Part shown: positions 1 to 6,743 of the stretch, in pieces
How the letters are laid out: each line of letters begins with the position of its first letter
How positions within the stretch are numbered: position 1 is the stretch's first letter
Assembly: GCA_024636135.1 (NCBI GenBank)
Contig: JAGXHP010000187.1
Location: 1 to 11,520, forward strand
Direction: 5' to 3'
Length of the DNA stretch: 11,520 bases
DNA from: Chloroflexota bacterium
GTDB taxonomy: Bacteria; Chloroflexota; Limnocylindria; QHBO01
Program-made: the position numbers and the translations under genes
The notes under the pieces: model-generated
What the model was told of the DNA's origin: nothing
What the model saw: only the letters and a program-made list of their open reading frames with translations
The model's database searches: none

Positions 1-636
1 CCGGATGAGCATGCGCGCCGCCGTCCGCGAGTTCAAGCGTCGCCGCGCGAGGTCGACGCTGGCATGCAGCTGAAGCTCGTCGTCCTCGAACTCGTTGATG
101 GTGATCCTCAGCCGCTGCGGCTCATCCCTGACGCGGACGACATAGCTGCCGACCGGGCCGATGAACGGTGAGACGTAGAAGGCCTTGGCCATCGACGACA
201 CGAAGGTCTCGCCGTCCGCCTGCGGAGCGAGCGTGTAGAGATGACGCTCGTGATGCGTGTTGTGGACCTCCACGACGACCCGCCGCAGCGTCCCGGTCGC
301 GTCCCGGCAGAGATAGAACGAGGCGGGGTTGAACACGTAGCCGAAGACGCGAAGGCTCGTCACGAGCGTGATGCGCCAGCCGTCCGGGGCGACGCCATCG
401 TCGCGCAGAAGGTTCATGACCGCGCGCCGCAGGTCGTCGGCGGGCGGATCGAAGTGGTCGACGTCCCGGAAGGTCAGGATGTTCGGGCGGTTGCGAGACA
501 CGAGCCGGGTCCGCCGATCGACCTCGTCGAGCTCTTCGAGATCAAGCGCGAAATAGTAGACGTCGTGCTCGAGCTCGTAGGTGAAGGGCCGGGCGCGTCG
601 GTGCCGCACCACGCCCTCGAGAAGATGCGACCTCAT
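1..636 (-). CDS. DUF1365 domain-containing protein (C-terminus cut by window edge)
   Basis: The frame is open from the ATG at 636 to base 1, giving 212 residues without a stop; members of this family are usually about 240-270 residues, so a short C-terminal piece lies outside. Reading the minus strand gives a start MRSHLLEGVVRHRR, then YELEHDVYYFALDLEEL, and around residues 105-117 the family hallmark FGYVFNPASFYLCRD, followed by EVHNTHHERHLY and the SPFIGPVGSY segment. DUF1365 has no firmly established reaction. Family members are commonly found next to COG2907-type flavoproteins and cyclopropane-fatty-acid-synthase-like methyltransferases, so a role in modifying membrane fatty acids is inferred, not shown. 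The start codon overlaps the stop of the upstream flavoprotein gene by 4 bases (ATGA, 633-636), which implies translational coupling and one transcript. Family assignment is firm; function is open. Confidence 0.9.
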   Translation of the reverse strand, partial: MRSHLLEGVVRHRRARPFTYELEHDVYYFALDLEELDEVDRRTRLVSRNRPNILTFRDVDHFDPPADDLRRAVMNLLRDDGVAPDGWRITLVTSLRVFGYVFNPASFYLCRDATGTLRRVVVEVHNTHHERHLYTLAPQADGETFVSSMAKAFYVSPFIGPVGSYVVRVRDEPQRLRITINEFEDDELQLHASVDLARRRLNSRTAARMLIR

Positions 637-1904
637 GCCGCGATCTCCTCATCCACGGAGCCGATCATCTGCGCCGCGGCGAAGCCGGAGCGGCAGCCGT
701 CCTCGTGGAAGCCGTATCCAAGGTGGGCGCCGGCGAACCACGTGGAGCGGCGACCCTGGAGCTCGCCGACGGCCTTCTGAGCCTGCAGCGTGCGAAACGT
801 GTAGAGCGGATGTCGCATCGCACGTTCGACGATGACCTTCTCCGGACGCAGCCGATCGTCGGGATTCACCGACACCAGGTATTGCGTCGGCCCGGGGATC
901 GATTGCAGTCGATTCATGTGATAGGTCATCGTCAGCGCTTCACCGGGGACCGCGCAGTCGGCCTCCGTCACGTTCCACGACCCACGAGCGGCCGGCTTGC
1001 GCGGAAGCATCCGGGCGTCGGTGTGCAGGACGACACGGTTCTCGGTGTACTCGAACCCGTCGAGTGCGGCGCGCTCGCGCACGTCCGCGTCGCGCAGGAG
1101 CTCGAGTGCCTCGTCCGCGTGCGTGGCGATCACCACTCCGTCGAAGCGCTCGGACTTGCCGGCCAGCGTCCGCACCAAAGTCCCCGCCGGCTCCCGGGTC
1201 ACGCCGATGACGGAGTCGCCCGACCGCACCGTTCCGTCCGGGAGCCGTTCGACGATGCGCTCGACGTAGCGGCGGGATCCGCCACTGACGGTGCGCCACG
1301 AAAACGCATTCCCATGGCCGATGAGTCCGTGATGGTCGAGGAATCGGAGCAGGTAGTCGAGCGGGAAGTCGAGGATCTGATCGGCCGCCGTCGACCAGAC
1401 CGCCGACGTGAGGGGGACGATGAAATGGCTGCGGAACGCGCGCCCGTACCCGCGCTCATCCAGGAAGCCTCCGAGCGTCAGGCCGCTCCACTCACCTTCG
1501 AGGACCTGGCGCGCGTCGCGGTAGAAGCGGCGGATGTCGTTCAGCATGGCCCAGTGCCGCGGCCGCCCCACGGATCCGGGGTGTGCGAAGTACCCGCGCA
1601 GGCCGCGGGTGCTGTACTCGAGATCGCAGCGCCGACATGACCCCGACAGCGACATGTCGCTCGGCTGGGTCTGGACGCCGAGCTCATCCAGGAGACCGAT
1701 GAAGGTCGGGTAGGTGTGCTCGTTGTAGACGATGAACCCCGTGTCGATCCCGACCGGTCCATCCGGGGTGTCGACCTCGACCGTCTTCACATGCCCGCCG
1801 ACGGCGGACTCACCCTCGAAGAGTCGAATGTCGTGACCGTCGCGGCTCAGCGCGTACGTCGCGCTCAGTCCGCTGACCCCGGAACCGATGACCGCCAGCT
1901 TCAT
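633..1904 (-). CDS. FAD-dependent oxidoreductase, amine-oxidase fold (COG2907-like)
   Basis: A 423-residue protein. The N-terminus carries the dinucleotide-binding signature G7-x-G9-x-x-G12 in a beta-alpha-beta unit ending at E30, the usual ribose-binding acid, followed by the GG pair at 36-37. The segment GFIVYNEHTYPTF comes next, typical of the COG2907 predicted NAD/FAD-binding group. The C-terminal FAD-binding stretch, about residues 389-407, reads WFAGAHLGYGFHEDG then SG. Length and both ends match the family, so it looks intact and probably binds FAD. The substrate is unknown; relatives of the amine-oxidase/desaturase fold act on amines, carotenoids and fatty acyl chains. It is the middle gene of a three-gene unit, overlapping the SRPBCC gene by ATGA at 1901-1904 and the DUF1365 gene by ATGA at 633-636. 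The context suggests oxidation or desaturation of a lipid, which is inference. Confidence 0.9.
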   Translation of the reverse strand: MKLAVIGSGVSGLSATYALSRDGHDIRLFEGESAVGGHVKTVEVDTPDGPVGIDTGFIVYNEHTYPTFIGLLDELGVQTQPSDMSLSGSCRRCDLEYSTRGLRGYFAHPGSVGRPRHWAMLNDIRRFYRDARQVLEGEWSGLTLGGFLDERGYGRAFRSHFIVPLTSAVWSTAADQILDFPLDYLLRFLDHHGLIGHGNAFSWRTVSGGSRRYVERIVERLPDGTVRSGDSVIGVTREPAGTLVRTLAGKSERFDGVVIATHADEALELLRDADVRERAALDGFEYTENRVVLHTDARMLPRKPAARGSWNVTEADCAVPGEALTMTYHMNRLQSIPGPTQYLVSVNPDDRLRPEKVIVERAMRHPLYTFRTLQAQKAVGELQGRRSTWFAGAHLGYGFHEDGCRSGFAAAQMIGSVDEEIAA

Positions 1905-2362
1905 GGCCGTTGGGCGCGCGCCGCGCGGTCATCCAGGGTGCGTTGCATTCCCCCTGCCGCATCGCGGCCGATCCGCTCAAACGTCGAGCCCATGAAGGGC
2001 TGCACGAGGCGCAGAAGCCCGCCAAGGCGGATGTCGGCGACGTACTCGATCCGGGTCGTGCCGTCGACGTCCTGGAAGCGAATGTCGTCGATGGCGGTGA
2101 CACCGGAGCCGGAGCCATGCAGCACGACCCGGCTCGGGCGGTCGTAGCGGGTGATCTCGTACTCCATCGGCGCCGTGCGTCCGCCCATGCGAACCTGCAG
2201 TCGGTAGCGCGTTCCGACACCGACGTCGCCCGCCTGATCTCCGGTGCGCTCAGCGCTTTCCACGCCTGGATCCCACTCGGCCGAGCTCGCGAAGTCGGCC
2301 ACGTAGGCGAAGGCGTCGGCGACCGGCAGGGCGGTCTCGATCTGCTTGCGTATGGTGGTCAT
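1901..2362 (-). CDS. SRPBCC family protein (polyketide cyclase/START-like)
   Basis: A 153-residue protein starting MTTIRKQIETALPVADAFAY. The pattern I-x-T-x-L-P-V-A-x-A-F-x-Y-V-A-D-F, then EWDPGV at about 30-35, G-x-R-Y near 50-53 and a run of beta strands before a C-terminal helix containing F-x-R-I-G-x-D-A-A-x-G-M (about 128-139) is typical of the SRPBCC/polyketide cyclase-2 fold. This fold makes a deep pocket for hydrophobic ligands; no catalytic residue can be assigned. The open frame extends upstream to 2671, but that part is antisense to the neighbouring dehydrogenase and is not family-like, so the ATG at 2362 is chosen. No strong Shine-Dalgarno precedes it; the nearest GGAG is 11 bases away. 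It is the first gene of the unit leading to the flavoprotein and DUF1365 genes, so it may bind or present their lipid-like substrate (inference). Confidence 0.85.
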   Translation of the reverse strand: MTTIRKQIETALPVADAFAYVADFASSAEWDPGVESAERTGDQAGDVGVGTRYRLQVRMGGRTAPMEYEITRYDRPSRVVLHGSGSGVTAIDDIRFQDVDGTTRIEYVADIRLGGLLRLVQPFMGSTFERIGRDAAGGMQRTLDDRAARAQRP

Positions 2363-2398
2363 GGGTGGCTCTGCTCCGAATCGTTCATCATTGGATGC
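2363..2398. promoter_or_regulatory. Short divergent gap between SRPBCC and DHRS12-like genes
   Basis: Only about 36 bases separate the minus-strand ATG at 2362 from the proposed plus-strand GTG at 2399. Divergent promoters must therefore lie here and inside the ends of the two genes, or one of the genes may be leaderless. I could not find a convincing -35/-10 pair on either strand. The arrangement suggests co-regulation of the two units, but that is inference from layout only. Confidence 0.3.
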
Positions 2399-3397
2399 GT
2401 GTTGGACGACGTTCTGGACGATCTTCTGGAGCTGACGGTGGTCGGCAGCTTCACTCGCATTGGATACGCGATTCGCCGGCGTTTGCATGACTGGAAGACC
2501 TTCGGTCCCGACGCTCTGCGCGGCACGACGGTCCTGGTGACCGGCCCGACGTCCGGGCTCGGGCGCGCCGCGACCGACGAGATTGCGGCGCTCGGGGCTC
2601 GCGTCATCCTGGTGGGCCGCAACGTCGACAAGCTCACCGGGGTTGCCGACGAGCTGCGCGAGCGGCATCACGAGAATCGCTTCCCGATCGTCGAGGCCGA
2701 CCTCGGCTCACTTGCCTCGATCCGCGCCGCCGCCGAACGCATCCTGGCCGCCGAGGACCGGCTGGATGCGCTCGTTGACAACGCGGGGGCGATCTTCCCG
2801 GAGCGGCACGTGGGCCCGGATGGCATCGAGGCCAGCCTGGCGCTCCTCGCCGTCGGGCCGTTCGCCCTGACCGCCCGAGTGCTGCCCCTGCTCGAGGGGA
2901 CGCCCGGGTCTCGGGTCATCGGTGTGACGTCCGGCGGGATGTACACCCAGGCGCTCGACCTCGACGACCTCCAGTGGGAGCGGTCCGCCACCGAGTACTC
3001 GGGAGCCAAGGCCTACGCGCGAGCGAAGCGCGCCCAGGTCACCCTGGCCCGGGAGTGGGCGCGGCGGACCGCACCCGGTGGCGTCCGATTCAATGTCATG
3101 CATCCCGGCTGGGCCGATACGCCGGGCCTGGCGGAGATGCTGCCCGGCTTCCACCGCTTCATGGGGCCGGTGCTGCGCACCCCCGCCGAGGGAATCGACA
3201 CCCTCGTCTGGCTCGTCGCCGACCCCGACGCGGGCCTTCCGGACGGACGGCTCTTCCTCGACCGGCGCGAGCGACCGTTCGACCGCATCCCATCCACCCG
3301 AGTCGACGCGAACGATCGGCGACGGCTGTGGGAGGCCATCGTGGACCTCGCCGGGGTTCCCGATCCTCGGCCATCGCCCGACCCAGCGGGGCGCTAG
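2399..3397 (+). CDS. Short-chain dehydrogenase/reductase, DHRS12-like
   Basis: With a GTG start at 2399 the product is 332 residues. A helical leader of about 40 residues precedes the Rossmann domain: TGPTSGLG at 48-55 (cofactor loop), DNAG at 127-130, the catalytic Ser in TSGG (S178), and Y206-x-x-x-K210. The stretch HPGWADTPG (235-243) and the SGGMYTQALDLDDLQ segment closely resemble DHRS12 (SDR40C), as I recall that family. It should use NAD(P)H to reduce or oxidise a carbonyl/alcohol; the substrate is unknown. The start is uncertain. DHRS12-type proteins have a similar ~40-residue leader, favouring GTG 2399 or TTG 2402. GTG 2438 has a better Shine-Dalgarno (GGAG at 2428-2431, six bases ahead) but would remove part of the leader. 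The much longer open frame from 1910 is antisense to the SRPBCC gene and is rejected. It diverges from the SRPBCC-flavoprotein-DUF1365 unit. Confidence 0.88.
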   Translation: MLDDVLDDLLELTVVGSFTRIGYAIRRRLHDWKTFGPDALRGTTVLVTGPTSGLGRAATDEIAALGARVILVGRNVDKLTGVADELRERHHENRFPIVEADLGSLASIRAAAERILAAEDRLDALVDNAGAIFPERHVGPDGIEASLALLAVGPFALTARVLPLLEGTPGSRVIGVTSGGMYTQALDLDDLQWERSATEYSGAKAYARAKRAQVTLAREWARRTAPGGVRFNVMHPGWADTPGLAEMLPGFHRFMGPVLRTPAEGIDTLVWLVADPDAGLPDGRLFLDRRERPFDRIPSTRVDANDRRRLWEAIVDLAGVPDPRPSPDPAGR

Positions 3398-3440
3398 CCC
3401 TCCGAAGGCAGCTCGGCGCCGTGCCCGCCGAACAGCGGCC

Positions 3441-4640
3441 TTACGCGGAGCCTTCCGCCTCCGGATCGCGGCCGCGGGGCACCCCGAGCAGCACGACGGC
3501 CGCCAACAGCGCGACGCCGAACCCGATGCCTCCAATCACACCGAAACCCCAGCCGAAGCCACCGGCGTCTGCCACACCGCCCGCGACGAACGGACCGATG
3601 CCCAGCCCGGCGGAGAGCGACGTCCCGTAGCCTCCGAGGCCGGTTGCGCGCAACTCGGGTCGCGCCACCGCGCTGATCGTGACCTGCACCAGCATGAGGG
3701 TGAAGGCCAGCATGATCACGCCGGCGACGAGCACGAGAAGAATGCCCGGGATCCCGTCCTGGAAGCCGAGGAGCGCGATCACGGCCGCGTACCCCGCGGC
3801 GCCGATCGCGGCGGCCACCGGCGAGATCCGGCGGCGGTCAATGAGCCGGCCGAGCGGGACGCGGGAAGCACCATTCGCCAGCGATTGGGCCGCGAGCAGC
3901 AGGCCCACGGTCCCGGCCGCGAGCCCGACGCCGGTCCCGAACAGCGGGAAGAGACCGGCCACGGCGCCCCACGGCAGCCCGATCGCCAGAGCCGCCAGCC
4001 AGGCGCCGAGAATTGCCCGCTGCCCGGCGACCTCCGCCACCATGCCGGGAAGGCGAGACAGCTGGATCGTGGTGCGCAGGCTCGGCGCGACGAACACCGC
4101 CCCGACGATGGCCGCCAGGCCGGCGGCCGATGATACGAGGTAGGTCGGCATCGGCCCGCCGAGGTCCCAGACCAGCCCGCCGAGCGCCGGCCCGGACGCC
4201 ACGCCGGTGTGGGTGAACAGCGTCAGCCAGCCGAAGGCGCTGCCCCGCGACGCGTCCGGCGCGCTGATCGCAACGTACGCGCTGATCGCCGGCAGGAAGA
4301 GCGACGCCGTCACTCCGGAAAGCACCGCCCAGGCGAACAGCGGGATGACGCTGCCCATCGCGAGCGCCACGAGCGGAACGAGGTTCACCAGCGCATTGCC
4401 GATGATGGCCAGCATGAGCACGCGACGTGTCCCCCACGCATCGGCCACGGCCCCGAACGGCAGCTGGAGGAACGCCTGGAGCCCGAAGCGCACGGACGCC
4501 AGCAGTCCCGCGTCGGCGAGCGACCCGCCGAGGAGCTGAACCTGGAGCGGCACCGCCACGCCGGAGGCCCACTGGCCGAGCATGAAGGTATACGTGGCCA
4601 CGTACGCCGGCCACAGCGGCTGCCGGTGCGAGTCGCTCAT
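3441..4640 (-). CDS. MFS transporter
   Basis: A 399-residue, very hydrophobic protein with about 12 predicted membrane helices. The loop between helices 2 and 3 carries the MFS motif A in the form G63-AVA-D67-AW-G70-T-R72-R73. A weaker repeat in the second half (G-R-L-I-D-R-R-R, about 264-271) marks the two-fold pseudo-symmetry of the superfamily. Length (about 400) is normal for a 12-helix MFS protein, so it is probably a complete secondary transporter of the cytoplasmic membrane. The substrate and direction cannot be read from the sequence. The start ATG at 4640 overlaps the stop of the deacetylase-like gene by 4 bases (ATGA, 4637-4640), so the two are translated together. The frame remains open far upstream, but that is antisense or out-of-frame sequence inside the deacetylase gene. 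It ends 43 bases from the convergent dehydrogenase, with no clear terminator hairpin seen there. Confidence 0.93.
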   Translation of the reverse strand: MSDSHRQPLWPAYVATYTFMLGQWASGVAVPLQVQLLGGSLADAGLLASVRFGLQAFLQLPFGAVADAWGTRRVLMLAIIGNALVNLVPLVALAMGSVIPLFAWAVLSGVTASLFLPAISAYVAISAPDASRGSAFGWLTLFTHTGVASGPALGGLVWDLGGPMPTYLVSSAAGLAAIVGAVFVAPSLRTTIQLSRLPGMVAEVAGQRAILGAWLAALAIGLPWGAVAGLFPLFGTGVGLAAGTVGLLLAAQSLANGASRVPLGRLIDRRRISPVAAAIGAAGYAAVIALLGFQDGIPGILLVLVAGVIMLAFTLMLVQVTISAVARPELRATGLGGYGTSLSAGLGIGPFVAGGVADAGGFGWGFGVIGGIGFGVALLAAVVLLGVPRGRDPEAEGSA

Positions 4641-5716
4641 TCGGTGCCGAGGTCCTCGTGCAGTCCGCCGAGGAAGGCGACGGCGTTCGCCCCCAGCGCC
4701 TCGACCGCGTAGCCGCCTTCCTGGATCGCGACGACGGGACGCCGCAGGGCGGCGATCCGCGAGCCGATCCGCGCGTAGTCGTCGGTGTGGAGGGCGAGGT
4801 TGGCGATCGGATCGGCGTGGTAGGTGTCGAATCCGAGCGAAACGACCACGGGGGCATCGGGATCGAAGTCGGTGATCGCATCCAGCGCGACATCGAGCGC
4901 AGTGAGGTATCCGTCGCCGTCCGTCCCGGGAGGCAGCGGCAGGTTGATGGTCGTGCCGACGGCTCGGTCGCCGCCGACCTCCGTGGCGTAGCCCGAGAAG
5001 TACGGGTAGATCCCACCGGGATCGCCGTGAAGGCTGGCGTAGAACACGTCCGGGCGCTGCCAGAAGATCTGCTGTGTCCCGTTGCCGTGGTGGAAGTCGA
5101 CGTCGAGGATCGCGACGCGCGACGCCCCGCGCGAGACGAGCCACTCCGCGACGATGGCGGCGTTGTTGAAGTAGCAATAGCCGCCAATGAGGTTGCGGCC
5201 CGCGTGGTGGCCGGGCGGCCGGCACAACGCATACGCCAGCGGGGCGCCGGCGAGGACGCGATCCGCCGCGGTCAGCGCGATGTCGACGGCGGCCCGTGCC
5301 GCCGCCGCCGTGCCGCCGACGATCGGGGTGGCGGTGTCAAAGCAATAGGCTCCGAGTCGCAGATGACGAGCGGCCGGCAGGGCATCGAGCGGCATCGAGC
5401 CGGCGTACGCGCGAAGCAGGAACGTGTCGGGCAGCAGCGCTCGGCGTTCATCCCACCCCGCCGCGATGGCATCGGTCCAGGCGTGCTCCACCACGTCGAT
5501 GAGCTCGAGCTCGTGGACCGCCGCGATGGGATCGGGGCCATGGGTCTCCGGCGCCTGAAGGTCATAGGCGCCGGTCTCCAGAAGCGCGCCACGGATCGCG
5601 GTCGCTCGGGCGGGCGATTCAAAGCACGGCACCTCGCGCCCGGCGACAAGCTCGATCAGCCCATCGTGGGCCAGGTGGTGGTCGGAGGCGATCAGCGGGA
5701 TCGTCGGATGGGTCAT
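4637..5716 (-). CDS. Histone deacetylase/acetylpolyamine amidohydrolase family enzyme
   Basis: A 359-residue arginase-deacetylase-fold protein. All the zinc-hydrolase landmarks are present: PPGHHAG with the His pair at 170-171, DVDFHHGNGTQ at 205-215 giving the zinc ligands D207 and H209, D297 in LGFDTYHADP as the third ligand, and the transition-state Tyr in EGGY (Y336). The GGYCYFNNAA segment and the SLHGDP/YPYF/GYATE run are typical of bacterial class II deacetylases and acetylpolyamine amidohydrolases (AphA). It should remove an acetyl (or related acyl) group from an amine such as an acetylpolyamine; the real substrate is unproven. The start ATG at 5716 gives a normal family length; extending further upstream would run antisense to the MoxR gene. 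The gene leads directly into the MFS transporter by a 4-base overlap. No good ribosome-binding site is visible upstream. Confidence 0.93.
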   Translation of the reverse strand: MTHPTIPLIASDHHLAHDGLIELVAGREVPCFESPARATAIRGALLETGAYDLQAPETHGPDPIAAVHELELIDVVEHAWTDAIAAGWDERRALLPDTFLLRAYAGSMPLDALPAARHLRLGAYCFDTATPIVGGTAAAARAAVDIALTAADRVLAGAPLAYALCRPPGHHAGRNLIGGYCYFNNAAIVAEWLVSRGASRVAILDVDFHHGNGTQQIFWQRPDVFYASLHGDPGGIYPYFSGYATEVGGDRAVGTTINLPLPPGTDGDGYLTALDVALDAITDFDPDAPVVVSLGFDTYHADPIANLALHTDDYARIGSRIAALRRPVVAIQEGGYAVEALGANAVAFLGGLHEDLGTE

Positions 5717-5776
5717 GGGCTGAACGAGAATAGCGACCAGCCCGTATCCTCCGCACACGCAGACTTCGGAGAGGCG
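5717..5776. promoter_or_regulatory. Divergent promoter region, deacetylase versus MoxR operon
   Basis: These 60 bases separate the starts of two divergent units and must hold, or lie close to, their promoters. Only weak -10-like hexamers are visible: TATCCT at 5745-5750 on the plus strand, and TATTCT on the minus strand about 11 bases ahead of the deacetylase start. Neither has a recognisable -35 at the right distance. The layout is certain; the promoter elements are not. Confidence 0.35.
5768..5774 (+). promoter_or_regulatory. Ribosome-binding site of the MoxR gene
   Basis: The purine-rich GGAGAGG sits just ahead of the ATG at 5777; its GGAG core is five bases from the start codon. It supports this start over the upstream open frame, which is antisense to the deacetylase gene. 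Confidence 0.7.
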
Positions 5777-6733
5777 ATGACCGATTCCCACGCCGGCGAG
5801 CGCCTGTGGCGCAGCATGCGCGACGAGGTGGCGCACGCGGTCGTCGGGGGAGAGCCGGCACTGCGGCTCATGATGGTTGCGCTCCTGGCCGATGGGCACG
5901 CCCTGGTCGAGGACGTGCCCGGCGTCGGAAAGACGCTGTTGGCCCGGGCGTTCTCCCGCGCCCTCGGCCTGGACTTCGGGCGCATCCAGGGAACGCCCGA
6001 CCTTCTGCCCACCGACGTCACCGGCTCCAGCGTTCTCGCCGATGGCGCATTTCGATTCATTCCCGGGCCGATCTTCACGAACGTCCTGCTGGTCGACGAG
6101 ATCAACCGCGCCACCCCGCGCACCCAATCCGCGCTGCTCGAAGCCATGCAGGAGCGCCAGGTCAGTGTCGATGGCGAGACTCGCGAGATCGCGGCACCGT
6201 TCCTGGTGCTCGCGACGCAGAACCCCGTCGAGCTCGAGGGCACCTTTGCGCTCCCGGAGGCGCAGCTCGATCGATTCACGGTACGCATCCGGATCGGGTA
6301 CCCCGACGAGGAGGACGAGCGGTCGATCGCGCGTCGCTACCGCAGCGTGGAAGAGCCGCTCGATGGCGTCCAGCGCATCATGGATCCCGCGGAGCTCCCC
6401 GCCCTGCGGACCCTGGCCCGTTCGGTCACCGTGAGCGATGAGGTGGAGGCCTACGCCGTTCGACTCGTCCGCGCCACCCGCGAGCACCCCGACCTTCAGC
6501 TCGGTGCGAGCCCGCGCGCCTCGGTTTCCCTGTATCGGGCGGCGCAGTCGTTGGCGGTCCTCGAAGGTCGTGACTTCGTGCTCCCGGACGACGTGGCGGC
6601 CCTGGCCGGCCCGGTCCTGACCCATCGCCTGGTCGTCGACGTCGACCGCGAGCTGCGGGGCGCGACCGCCCCGGCCGTGATCGAGGAGGTCCTGGCGACG
6701 GTTCCGGTCGGCGTCGGCGCCGGAGCGCACTGA
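5777..6733 (+). CDS. MoxR family AAA+ ATPase
   Basis: A 318-residue MoxR-type AAA+ ATPase of normal family length. Walker A is EDVPGVGKT (45-53), Walker B is LLVDEINR (104-111), sensor 1 is ATQNP (146-150), the arginine-finger region is LPEAQLDRF (159-167) and the sensor 2 region is GASPRAS (244-250). MoxR proteins are cytoplasmic ATPases thought to act as chaperones that remodel or activate partner protein complexes, often together with DUF58/VWA proteins. A ribosome-binding site GGAGAGG supports the ATG at 5777. It is the first gene of a tightly packed plus-strand series; the DUF58 gene starts ten bases after its stop. The family assignment is very secure; the client is unknown but the neighbouring DUF58 and membrane proteins are the obvious candidates. 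Confidence 0.96.
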   Translation: MTDSHAGERLWRSMRDEVAHAVVGGEPALRLMMVALLADGHALVEDVPGVGKTLLARAFSRALGLDFGRIQGTPDLLPTDVTGSSVLADGAFRFIPGPIFTNVLLVDEINRATPRTQSALLEAMQERQVSVDGETREIAAPFLVLATQNPVELEGTFALPEAQLDRFTVRIRIGYPDEEDERSIARRYRSVEEPLDGVQRIMDPAELPALRTLARSVTVSDEVEAYAVRLVRATREHPDLQLGASPRASVSLYRAAQSLAVLEGRDFVLPDDVAALAGPVLTHRLVVDVDRELRGATAPAVIEEVLATVPVGVGAGAH

Positions 6734-6743
6734 CGCCTCGGAC

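Noticed and set aside
1910..2398. N-terminal extension of the dehydrogenase frame
   Set aside because: It is antisense to the SRPBCC gene and shows no conserved features. SDR similarity begins after the leader near 2399.
3398..3440. Possible bidirectional terminator between the convergent dehydrogenase and MFS genes
   Set aside because: Only weak AAGGC/GCCTT arms about 30 bases apart were seen, with no U-run. This is not enough for a terminator call.
4641..5225. Upstream extension of the MFS frame, suggesting a fusion protein
   Set aside because: The extra part is Arg/Pro-rich out-of-frame reading of the deacetylase gene. The ATGA overlap at 4637-4640 is the natural start.
5381..5400. Perfect 10-base tandem repeat GGCATCGAGC
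   Set aside because: It lies inside the conserved deacetylase gene. Its length is not a multiple of three and it encodes ordinary residues, so it is probably chance.
4658..5776. Long plus-strand open frame running into the MoxR frame
   Set aside because: It is antisense to the deacetylase gene, which has full catalytic motifs. Such open frames are a by-product of GC-rich codon use. The MoxR gene starts at 5777 with its own ribosome-binding site.
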